Assembly: GCA_009908415.1 (NCBI GenBank)
Contig: JAAAPH010000325.1
Span: forward strand, 1-41,427
Direction: 5' to 3'
DNA: 41,427 bases
From: Bacteroidota bacterium
GTDB taxonomy: Bacteria > Bacteroidota > Rhodothermia > Rhodothermales > Salinibacteraceae
Shown here: positions 1-7,601 of the stretch, in pieces
How positions within the stretch are numbered: position 1 is the stretch's first letter
How the letters are laid out: each line of letters begins with the position of its first letter
Notes under the pieces: model-generated
What the model was told of the DNA's origin: nothing
The model's input: only the letters and a program-made list of their open reading frames with translations
The model's database searches: none
Program-made: the position numbers and the translations under genes

Positions 1-216
1 CTCGGCGTATCGCTGGGGCGGGGACGCGCGCACCTGTTCAAGCACGGCGAGGTCGTCGGCACGGTCGACGAAGACGAGATTGTCGATGCCGTGCTCCAGG
101 CCATCGAAGAATGGGACGAAGAGGCCGATGATGCGGCCGACGCCGCCAGCGACGGCGCCTCCGAAGCCACGGGCGACGGCTCCGCCAACGTCAAAAAGCC
201 GGAGCTGCCAACGTGA
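1..216 (+). CDS. ispG: C-terminal fragment, probable 4-hydroxy-3-methylbut-2-enyl diphosphate synthase (IspG/GcpE)
   Basis: Frame 1 is open from the window edge to TGA at 214-216: LGVSLGRGRAHLFKHGEVVGTVDEDEIVDAVLQAIEEWDEE...; resembles the IspG C-terminal 'GIxxGxGxxxLFxxGExxxxVxEDExVDxLxxxI' pattern. Only the tail is visible. Confidence 0.55.
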   Translation, partial: LGVSLGRGRAHLFKHGEVVGTVDEDEIVDAVLQAIEEWDEEADDAADAASDGASEATGDGSANVKKPELPT

Positions 217-275
217 GCAGGGGAAAGTGTGCTTCGGCGCCGGCCACTACGAAGAACGGTCGATAGAGTTATGGA

Positions 276-291
276 GGGTAGGCGCCTGCCC
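276..291. terminator. Palindromic stem between convergent genes (possible bidirectional terminator)
   Basis: GGGTAGGCGCCTGCCC is self-complementary apart from one G-T wobble, followed by TTCATTTCG on +; lies between the ispG stop (216) and the stop of the minus-strand small ORF (321). Confidence 0.4.
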
Positions 292-320
292 TTCATTTCG
301 CTTAAAGCGGTGCCCACAGT

Positions 321-470
321 TTACGACGAGGGAATACCGAAGGTAAACATTCGTTCAGCTGTCGTTCTGAGTAACCCGGCTTCTCGACGCAGTTTAGGGG
401 CTTCAAACGGCTTGCGTTTCTCATTAGGGTGTGTCAAATCGGAGGATTGCGACTTATTTGCTTCTTTCAT
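321..470 (-). CDS. 49-aa RiPP-precursor-like peptide
   Basis: MKEANKSQSSDLTHPNEKRKPFEAPKLRREAGLLRTTAERMFTFGIPSS*. ATG at 470 preceded by GAGGTG with 6-nt spacing (AAATGAGGTGACGACCATG). Contains FxxPxL...T resembling the YxxPxL leader motif bound by RRE proteins. Confidence 0.65.
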   Translation of the reverse strand: MKEANKSQSSDLTHPNEKRKPFEAPKLRREAGLLRTTAERMFTFGIPSS

Positions 471-548
471 GGTCGTCACCTCATTTTTTTGGATGGCTGT
501 GATATACATCTGATATCAACTCCCTAAGACGGTGGTGATTACTTCTGC

Positions 549-622
549 CGTCACCCTGGACCTGATACAGGGCCCATCCTCCCGGTCGCTTCCTGGATAC
601 CGGCTCGGGAGCCGGAATGACG
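549..622. repeat. REPIN/MITE-like nested inverted repeat
   Basis: Bounded by CGTCA (549-553) and TGACG (618-622); internal hairpins CCCTG-GACCTGATA-CAGGG and CCGGCTC-GG-GAGCCGG. Confidence 0.55.
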
Positions 623-738
623 TTTGAAACAAAGCGACGGCGTGGAGTGAATTCATCGGTGGCACGCTGTAGTCCCTGCAATTACGGGGAGCTGGTAGAT
701 AAATAAGCTCGCAGCAAATGCGTCCTGCCCAGAGGCGT

Positions 739-776
739 TCCCAGCCGGAGAGCGTCCAATGGCTATCCGGCTGGGA
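739..776 (-). terminator. Stem-loop downstream of the secreted propeller gene
   Basis: 11-bp perfect inverted repeat TCCCAGCCGGA (739-749) / TCCGGCTGGGA (766-776), about 24 nt past the stop of the minus-strand CDS; no U-tract. Confidence 0.45.
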
Positions 777-799
777 CACGCTCGTGCGATAGGTTCTGC

Positions 800-3166
800 C
801 TACTTGACTACGGTCATGCGACGGGTAGCGGTCTTGTTACTGGCTTGAAGGCGTAGCAGATACACGCCACTGGCAAGCGCAGCGCCGCTGGCTGCTCGAC
901 CGTTCCACCGCACCTCATGGGGCCCTGCGCTCATCGGTTGATCAACGAGCGTGGCGACCTTGCGTCCCATCACGTCGTAGACGGCCAGCATCACCGGTCC
1001 CGCCTCATCAAGCACGAAGCTGACCGTCGACGGACCCCGAGTGGGGTTCGGGTAACCGCCCTCCAGGATGAACTGAAGGGCCGGAGAGACGTCAAATTCG
1101 AGGGGCGGGTCAATCACCGTCTCGGTACCACATCCGTTGTCGGTTACCAGGAAGTAGCCGGCGTTGGGATTGTTCAGGTCCACCTGATTCAGGTGCATCA
1201 CGACGGTCGTCGGCCGGTCGCCTGGGTCATCCGCGCTCCAGTCGATATCGCTCGTAGGATCGTCGCGGGAGAAACCGACATCTCCTCCGGAGTTGCTCGA
1301 CTCGATAAGCTGCACGCTCAGGTTGATAAGGAGTGGATTGCCGCTGGGGTCGGTGAAATTCACTGTCTCGATGCCTTCCGGATCGTCGATCGTAATTTCG
1401 ACACGGCGATCTGCGTCGTTAAACACCTCGTCGAAGTCGGAGGCTAGGCACTCGGCGCTGGCCGCCGAAATGGTTGCATCAAACAGGACCGGCGAGGCAG
1501 AGGCGGAGGTGTTGCGGGCGAGTGTCATCTGAATTTCGACGAACCGGCCCTGAATGCCGTCGGCGCTGAAATCGGTACCATTCAAGACCGTGGTGAATGG
1601 TTCACTGGCTAGTCCGGCCTGCGTGTTGGCAGCCCGTACCTTGCCGGTGATGCCGGTACCGGAGGGTTCGTCGCTGTTCCAGGAGAGCGTGTTCCACAAC
1701 AGGTCAGCGCTCCCGCCATCATGGACTACCGTCCATGTACCCTGCGGGGCCGTGCTGCCAATAGCGACTACGCCGGTCATATCGCTGTAGTTGTAGGGGC
1801 CAGCACCGGCGCCGAGGTTGACAGTCAGATCCACCGTACCCAGGCCATCGCCTCCACCGTTAGGATCGATGCGCATAATATTGTTCGAGTTGAGGTTTGT
1901 CACCCACACCTTGCCCGCGGCATCAACGGCAACTCCCGTAGGGGTGAGACCAACGGAGATTACCTTGAGCACATTGCCATTACTGTCAAGTCGGGAGACA
2001 TTGCTTCCCGCACTGTTTGCAATCCAGACGTGGTTGTCACTCGGCGTAACAGCAACGCCACGGTCACCAATTGCCCCGCCGGTTGATTTCGGGAACCCAG
2101 GCTGAATGACACCGGAAGGACTTATTTTGACAACACTGTTATTGTTGAACGTGGAATTCCAAATGAACCCATTTGTGTCGATGCCCAGCCCATATGATTG
2201 CGGATTGGGAATGCAGCTTCCTGTATCGGTGTTTGTGTCGTAACGAAGTAACCTGTTTTGGGAAATGCTGGCGGACCAGAGGACGCCATTCCCATCAATA
2301 AGTCCACCGTAGCCGCCGCATCCAAAGGGGCGAGCATTAAAGGAGTCCCGGATTTCGCCAGTGCTGCCGTCCAGCTTGTGGAACCGACGCTGGGCAAAGG
2401 GGTAGCCGCCGGTCCAGACGTCGTTGTTGGCGTCCACCGATAGGTGACGCACGGCATCGGCATCCGGCGTTCGCTGAAAGATGACAATGCATTCGTCTTC
2501 GGCATCTTCCACGGTCCCGGCACCGCGGCCATCCGCGTCCGTGTCGCCAATGCCGTCAGCGCCGCCCAGGTGGTCCGTGGTGCTGTTCCATGCGAGGATA
2601 TTGCCTAATCCGCGTGAGGTTTTGATGAGTCCATCGCTGTCACGATCCACGCACGTATTATAACCGAACGGGGGAGCGAGGTATTGCCCGCTGGGATCTG
2701 GAGTGCTGGATGCGTCTACGCGTGTCCCCCCAATGATGAGTCCGATTTTGACTACGGAGCCGTGCGGAACTGAACCCAGAACTGGATCTGTGAGAAATCC
2801 TTGTTCATTCCGGTTCCCGGTCCATACGTTGCCGAACAGATCGACGGTCGTGCGGGAAGGGTTGAGCCCATACCCCTGTGGAGCGGATCGGTATTCGCCG
2901 ATGATTTCACCGGTCTCCGTGTTCGTCCGCACGACGGTTCCGCGGTTTGAAGCGGCTACATTGATGAAAGGAAAGGTCGTCGTCGTTTCGTTAAGCTGTA
3001 GCTGGTCGTTATTCGGGGCGTCGTGGTTTACGTTAACGAGGGTGCCTTCATTAAAGTCGGCATCGGTCGTGTAGGTGCGTGATTGGGCCCAGACGCTGCT
3101 AGAGATGCTCACGGTAAGTAGTAGAGCGGCGGCAGCCCACCGTAGAAAAGCATGAGAATGGCGCAT
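800..3166 (-). CDS. Secreted beta-propeller (NHL/virginiamycin B lyase-like) protein with C-terminal T9SS type A sorting domain
   Basis: Start MRHSHAFLRWAAAALLLTVSISSSVWAQ with SD GGAGG upstream (CTGGAGGCCTTTCATG), so the ORF-track start at 3379 is too far upstream. Repeated 'GxxxxVAVDAAGKVWVTNLNSNNIMRIDPNG' blades; C-term 'GGYPNPTRGPSTVSFVLDEAGPVMLAVYDVMGRKVATLV...SGVYLLRLQA...RRMTVVK'. Confidence 0.88.
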   Translation of the reverse strand: MRHSHAFLRWAAAALLLTVSISSSVWAQSRTYTTDADFNEGTLVNVNHDAPNNDQLQLNETTTTFPFINVAASNRGTVVRTNTETGEIIGEYRSAPQGYGLNPSRTTVDLFGNVWTGNRNEQGFLTDPVLGSVPHGSVVKIGLIIGGTRVDASSTPDPSGQYLAPPFGYNTCVDRDSDGLIKTSRGLGNILAWNSTTDHLGGADGIGDTDADGRGAGTVEDAEDECIVIFQRTPDADAVRHLSVDANNDVWTGGYPFAQRRFHKLDGSTGEIRDSFNARPFGCGGYGGLIDGNGVLWSASISQNRLLRYDTNTDTGSCIPNPQSYGLGIDTNGFIWNSTFNNNSVVKISPSGVIQPGFPKSTGGAIGDRGVAVTPSDNHVWIANSAGSNVSRLDSNGNVLKVISVGLTPTGVAVDAAGKVWVTNLNSNNIMRIDPNGGGDGLGTVDLTVNLGAGAGPYNYSDMTGVVAIGSTAPQGTWTVVHDGGSADLLWNTLSWNSDEPSGTGITGKVRAANTQAGLASEPFTTVLNGTDFSADGIQGRFVEIQMTLARNTSASASPVLFDATISAASAECLASDFDEVFNDADRRVEITIDDPEGIETVNFTDPSGNPLLINLSVQLIESSNSGGDVGFSRDDPTSDIDWSADDPGDRPTTVVMHLNQVDLNNPNAGYFLVTDNGCGTETVIDPPLEFDVSPALQFILEGGYPNPTRGPSTVSFVLDEAGPVMLAVYDVMGRKVATLVDQPMSAGPHEVRWNGRAASGAALASGVYLLRLQASNKTATRRMTVVK

Positions 3167-3590
3167 GAAAGGCCTCCAGGTCAATTGGTCTGCGGTATGG
3201 TTTCTGGTCGAGCCCTGCGAATCGGTTTTGCTCGCTTGGCAGACAGTATCAGGAGGCTCCCTGAGCGTAGCGCCCTGTCGATGACATACTCCTTTGTGCG
3301 AAGATGTCTGTTTCCGGACGTCGCATTTAGCACTCGAAGGGGCAGGGATTTCCTGGGGGTGATGGGAAGGGCCGCCCACAAATCGAGGAGAAAACTCCTG
3401 GCGGGAGAACGGGGGGGTCGGATTGTGGCTATCCGGTCCTAAAGAGAATACTACAGGGGCGAAATGGAGACGCCTGCCCCATTAAAACGAGCAAGTTCGG
3501 CATCAGGGGAGCCCGAGCTGCCAAGTTGAAGCGAGGAATGGAGCACCGCGGTTGAGTGCTGAGAGCCCTTAGAACCTGGTATGTTGATTT

Positions 3591-3647
3591 TTCCTCGCAA
3601 GAGGGGCACCTTCCCGATCTTGTCGGGAACGATCCGAGGACCCTCGG
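3591..3647 (+). ncRNA. Cluster of three small hairpins upstream of IS110 relic; candidate bridge/seek RNA remnant
   Basis: TTCCTC-GCAA-GAGGGG (GNRA loop; outer U-G pairs), CCCGA-TCTTG-TCGGG (3613-3627), CCGAG-GACC-CTCGG (3634-3647), all in the non-coding segment upstream of the transposase start. Confidence 0.3.
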
Positions 3648-3837
3648 ACGGGAGGCGGGTCGCCCTGGTGAGAGCCTTTGGCCCCGGTGGTTGAAGCAAT
3701 GGCTTTAAGCAGTCTCAAGTACCGGTGAGCCCATAAAGCAGATCAGTTCCCACCTCCCTTTTCGGCGCGTTTGACTCCGAACAGCATCATAGGATGTTAA
3801 GCTTACTTTTAGGACATAGATCCTGTACGTACCAGCA

Positions 3838-4713
3838 TGGAAGAGGCACCGAGTAGTTCGAGCGCCGACAGCTTCCCGGTTTCCTTGGGCATCGATGTTG
3901 GCAAGTCGGCCCTGGAACTCGCCTTGTGAGAGAGGAAACCGTTGCAAAGACAACAGTACCTAACGGTCTGGAAGGACACGAGGCCCTGTTGGGTTGGCTG
4001 CGAGGCCGAGGAACAGGCCCGGAGGAGACGTGCGTTTGCATGGAGGCGAGCGGGGAGTTTGAGGGGGCCGTCGCCGAGCGTTTGCACGAGGGAGGCTACC
4101 GGGTTAGCGTCGTCAATCCGAGGCACCCGTCCTCATCGGCGGAGAGCCGGCTTTAGGAGCTTACACGAGCCCGCCAGGCCTTCCAGAAAGAGAAAACGAG
4201 GACGCAAAGTCGGCTGGACGAGGCTGATGACAAGGCGGTTCGCCGTGCACACCACCGCGGCCTCCTCGACGAAATCGAACGTCAGATTGAGGATCTGGAG
4301 GAAGAGATCGGAGAGCACGTCGGGGAGAATCCGAAGCTAAACGGTCGATGCTCGCTGTTGGACACGATACCGGGCCTAGGCCTGCAGGCCGCTGCGACCG
4401 TTGTCACCGAGCTCGGCTCTCCCGCGCGGTAGCGACCCACGCCGGCCTAGTGCCTCGTCATCGGGAGTCGGGTACGTCCGTTCGAGTCCATCCTTGAATG
4501 TCGAAGGCCGGCAACGGACGACTCCGTCGGGCGATGTGCTTTCTGGCGATGACAGCCCTTCGATTCAATTCAGCAGTGAAGGCCTTCGGGGATCGGCTCA
4601 AGGAGCGGGGTAAGGAGACGATGGTCGTGATTGGAGCGGCCATGCGGAAGCTCTTGTATATTTGCTACGGGGTTCTCAAATCCGGTCGTCCCTTCGACCC
4701 CTCGCTCCACCGC
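3838..4713 (+). pseudogene. Degenerate IS110-family transposase
   Basis: Fragments in different frames: MEEAPSSSSADSFPVSLGIDVGKSALELAL*; ETCVCMEASGEFEGAVAERLHEGGYRVSVVNPRH; LLDTIPGLGLQAAATVVTELGSPAR*; AGLVPRHRESGTSVRVHP*MSKAGNGRLRRAMCFLAMTALRFN...GVLKSGRPFDPSLH. Matches DEDD N-term and SKxGNxxLRR catalytic-Ser region of IS110; several stops and frameshifts. Confidence 0.87.
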
Positions 4714-4765
4714 GTAGTGGGGCTGTGGACCCAGAGCGAGCGCGATGTGCAGCCGCCGGGGCCGG

Positions 4766-5710
4766 TCAAAACGCCAGCCCGCTGCGGCTCTGCTTGAGCG
4801 TCTCGGCCGACGCCTGCAGGGCCCGCCGCTCGTCGTCGGACAGCGTGGGCGTCACGCGCGCCTCGACCCCTTCGATCCCCACGACGCACGGCACGCTCAG
4901 GCACACGTCGTCGATGTCGTACGCGCCGTCCGGGCGCGTGCTTATGGGCATCACGCTTTTCTGGTCGGACAGGATGGTGCGCACGATGCGGGCGATCACG
5001 ACGCCGATGGCGGTGTCCGTGTGGCCCTTTCGGTCGATGATTTCGTAGGCTGCATCGCGGGCCTGCTCGAAAATGCCCTGCATCACGGCGCGATCGAACG
5101 GCTGGCCGAGCACGGTGCGGTCGAGGATCGGCTGGCCGCCAATCGTCGCATTGCTCCAGATGGGGGCCTCCGAGTCGCCGTGCTCGCCCAGGACGTAGGC
5201 GTGTACCGAGCGCGGATCGACGCCGTAGTGCTGGCCGAGTAGCGCCCGGAAGCGCGCCGTGTCAAGCAGCGTGCCCGTCCCAATGACGCGTTGCGCCGGT
5301 CGCTCACTCAGTTCTTGCGTGATGTACGTGAGCACGTCCACGGGATTGGTAGCAACGACCAAGATGGCGCCCGGCGCGTGCGTGTCCAGCTCCGCAATGA
5401 TCTCCCGAAAGATGTCGGCATTGCGCTGCAGCAAATCGAGGCGCGACTCGTCGGGCGACCGCTGGCTTGCCCCGGCCGAGAGGATGATCACCTGGGCCTC
5501 GGACAGGTCCGCATAGTCGCCAGCGCGCACCGTCATGCGGCTCACGAGGATCTGGCCGTGCATGAGGTCCATCGCTTCGCCCTCGGCGCGCCGCTCGTCC
5601 TTGTCGAGCAGAATAATTTCGCTGGCGAGGCTCTGGTTGAAAAGGGCATAGGCCGCCGCGGCACCGACGTTACCGGTGCCCACGATGCCTACCGTGCGTC
5701 GTTGAATCAT
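4766..5710 (-). CDS. ldh: L-lactate dehydrogenase
   Basis: MIQRRTVGIVGTGNVGAAAAYAL; GASQRSPDESRLDLLQRN (Gln at the LDH/MDH discriminator); ATNPVDVLTYI; GEHGDSE. Confidence 0.9.
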   Translation of the reverse strand: MIQRRTVGIVGTGNVGAAAAYALFNQSLASEIILLDKDERRAEGEAMDLMHGQILVSRMTVRAGDYADLSEAQVIILSAGASQRSPDESRLDLLQRNADIFREIIAELDTHAPGAILVVATNPVDVLTYITQELSERPAQRVIGTGTLLDTARFRALLGQHYGVDPRSVHAYVLGEHGDSEAPIWSNATIGGQPILDRTVLGQPFDRAVMQGIFEQARDAAYEIIDRKGHTDTAIGVVIARIVRTILSDQKSVMPISTRPDGAYDIDDVCLSVPCVVGIEGVEARVTPTLSDDERRALQASAETLKQSRSGLAF

Positions 5711-5813
5711 GCGTATGCAGGGGGAGGAGATGCAGCGAGAAGATGCAGCGTTGGGCGGACGGATGCGGGGCAGCAGCCCCGAGTTGATGGGGGCGTGGCA
5801 TGACCCGTCGGCA

Positions 5814-6269
5814 TCACGAAATCTGCGCGCCTGCCCAGAAGAGCAAGATCATGGTGGCGACGAACGAGATCACGACGATGCTGATCCACAGGAGCGCCGA
5901 CCCGGCGCTCGTACGCGCCTCTTGGACGGGGGAGGCGGTGTCGGTCGAGGCGGTAGCCACGAACGACTGCGGGGCGCTCCATGCCGTGGGTCCGGACGGC
6001 CGCTCGGCCCGGACGCGCCAGTACAGCGGGTCGGACGTACGTGGAGACAGCGGCTGGTTGAGCGTATACGTCGTCGTGGGATCCACTGTTGTATCCAGCA
6101 GGAGGCGTTCGAAATCGGGGCCCGTCGCTACCTGGAGGCGATAGCCCGTGGCATCCGGGGCGGCCTCCCAGCGAAAGGTCGGCTGCATGCCGCCCGGCGC
6201 AGGGGCTTCGTCAGCGGGGGGGAGCGGGCGAGGCGCGGCAGCCGTAGGCGATGATGAGGACGAAGGCAT
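5814..6269 (-). CDS. Fn3-like domain protein with C-terminal transmembrane anchor
   Basis: PTFRWEAAPDATGYRLQVATGPDFERLLLDTTV...LYWRVRAERPSGPTAWSAPQSF then SALLWISIVVISFVATMILLFWAG near the C-terminus. Confidence 0.65.
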   Translation of the reverse strand: MPSSSSSPTAAAPRPLPPADEAPAPGGMQPTFRWEAAPDATGYRLQVATGPDFERLLLDTTVDPTTTYTLNQPLSPRTSDPLYWRVRAERPSGPTAWSAPQSFVATASTDTASPVQEARTSAGSALLWISIVVISFVATMILLFWAGAQIS

Positions 6270-6389
6270 AGGTGTGCGACAGTCGGTTGCAGGGAACGAA
6301 CGGGAGCGGGGAAGGCTACAGGGAGGGCTTTGCCAAAAACTTGAATCCGTGCAGCGAAGTCAAGAGAATAGAGCTGCGGCTGCACCCGT

Positions 6390-7268
6390 TCACGAGCTGG
6401 ACGCCGCAGAGTTGGACGGCGGCGCGACCAGGGATGGGCCAAACGAATGGACCAGAAAGATTGACGCGTCGAGCCGGCGCACCAGCTTGTCAGCCACGGT
6501 GCCCAACGGGTGGTCGGACTGGCCGGTGGACCCGTGGGAGGACAGAACGACCAAATCGCTGTCGGGCTCGTCCGCGAAGGAGGAAATTTCGTGGGCGGGA
6601 TCGCCGTGCACGATGTGGAACGCCACGTCGACGGCCGGGCCGTCCGTATCCTCCAGGAGCGTCTTTGCGCGCCGCAAGGCGCGCCGCTCCGGCAGTTTGG
6701 CATCCGAGAGGGCCAGCATATCGGTCGAGTTGAGCGCCACGTATGGAGGGCGCTCCAGCACGTGGAGCACGTGCAGCGGCGCGTCGAAGAGCGCCGCCAG
6801 CATTCGCGCGTGGGTCAGGCTCCGCTGCGCGTGCCGCGAGAAGTCGATCGGGGCGAGCACCCGCCGGATCGGCTGCGTGGCCGCCGCAGCGCGGCCGACG
6901 ATATGTACGGGGAGCGAGGTGCGCCGCGTGAGGTCGAAGCGTTCGTGCGCGGGCAAGGCGGCCACGATCAGATCGATGTCGTGCTCTGCTGCGTACCAGA
7001 GGGCCCCTTGGGTCAGGGAGGGCGCGTCCACATCCATGGCTCGCAGGTTGGTCAAGGGCAGGTCCATGCGCTGCGCGACGTCTTGCACGCGGCGACGAAC
7101 GGCCGAGGACGGGCGAGCAGTTGGCGGTGCCGGGACAGAGTCGCCACCCGCCACGTGCGTTTCTACAACATGCACGGTGGCCTGCAAACGGTGGCCCCAG
7201 AACAAGGCCTGCGAGAGAGCAGAGTCGGCCGAATCGACGGGCACCAAAATGTTAGCAATGCGAAGCAT
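6390..7268 (-). CDS. Universal stress protein, tandem USP domains
   Basis: MLRIANILVPVDSADSALSQAL...; second domain IRRVLAPIDFSRHAQRSLTHARMLAALFDAPLHVLHV...SDLVVLSSHGSTG. Confidence 0.88.
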   Translation of the reverse strand: MLRIANILVPVDSADSALSQALFWGHRLQATVHVVETHVAGGDSVPAPPTARPSSAVRRRVQDVAQRMDLPLTNLRAMDVDAPSLTQGALWYAAEHDIDLIVAALPAHERFDLTRRTSLPVHIVGRAAAATQPIRRVLAPIDFSRHAQRSLTHARMLAALFDAPLHVLHVLERPPYVALNSTDMLALSDAKLPERRALRRAKTLLEDTDGPAVDVAFHIVHGDPAHEISSFADEPDSDLVVLSSHGSTGQSDHPLGTVADKLVRRLDASIFLVHSFGPSLVAPPSNSAASSS

Positions 7269-7601
7269 GACAGGTGAGCCCCAGGAAAGATCGAGGACTG
7301 ACGTGGGCTGGACGCAAGCGGCGTCCCGATAAAACCCTCAGGTTCCAGGCTCAAAGTGGCGTCGCGCGTGCCTTCCAGCTGACGGAGAGCACCGACCTAT
7401 GGTGTGGGCAGAGCGTACCGGTGCCCTGTGGGGGAATCGCCTACATCGCAGACGCGTTGTGTTGGAGCAGTTTGTGGTGGCACGGCTCAAAATCAGCCGG
7501 CCTGCGGGATAAAACGAGCAACTCAGGCATACCAATCTTTCCTCTCCCTGTCGTGCATTGTACCGCGCGTGCTCTTTTTGACCAACTGCTGATACCGCGC
7601 C

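Noticed and set aside
80-346. 88-aa + strand ORF at window start
   Set aside because: Out of frame with the IspG-like tail that is open from position 1; Pro/Thr-rich translation is typical of an alternate frame.
4766-5710. Malate dehydrogenase alternative for the ldh call
   Set aside because: GASQRSPDESR has Gln at the discriminator position (LDH type), whereas MDH has Arg.
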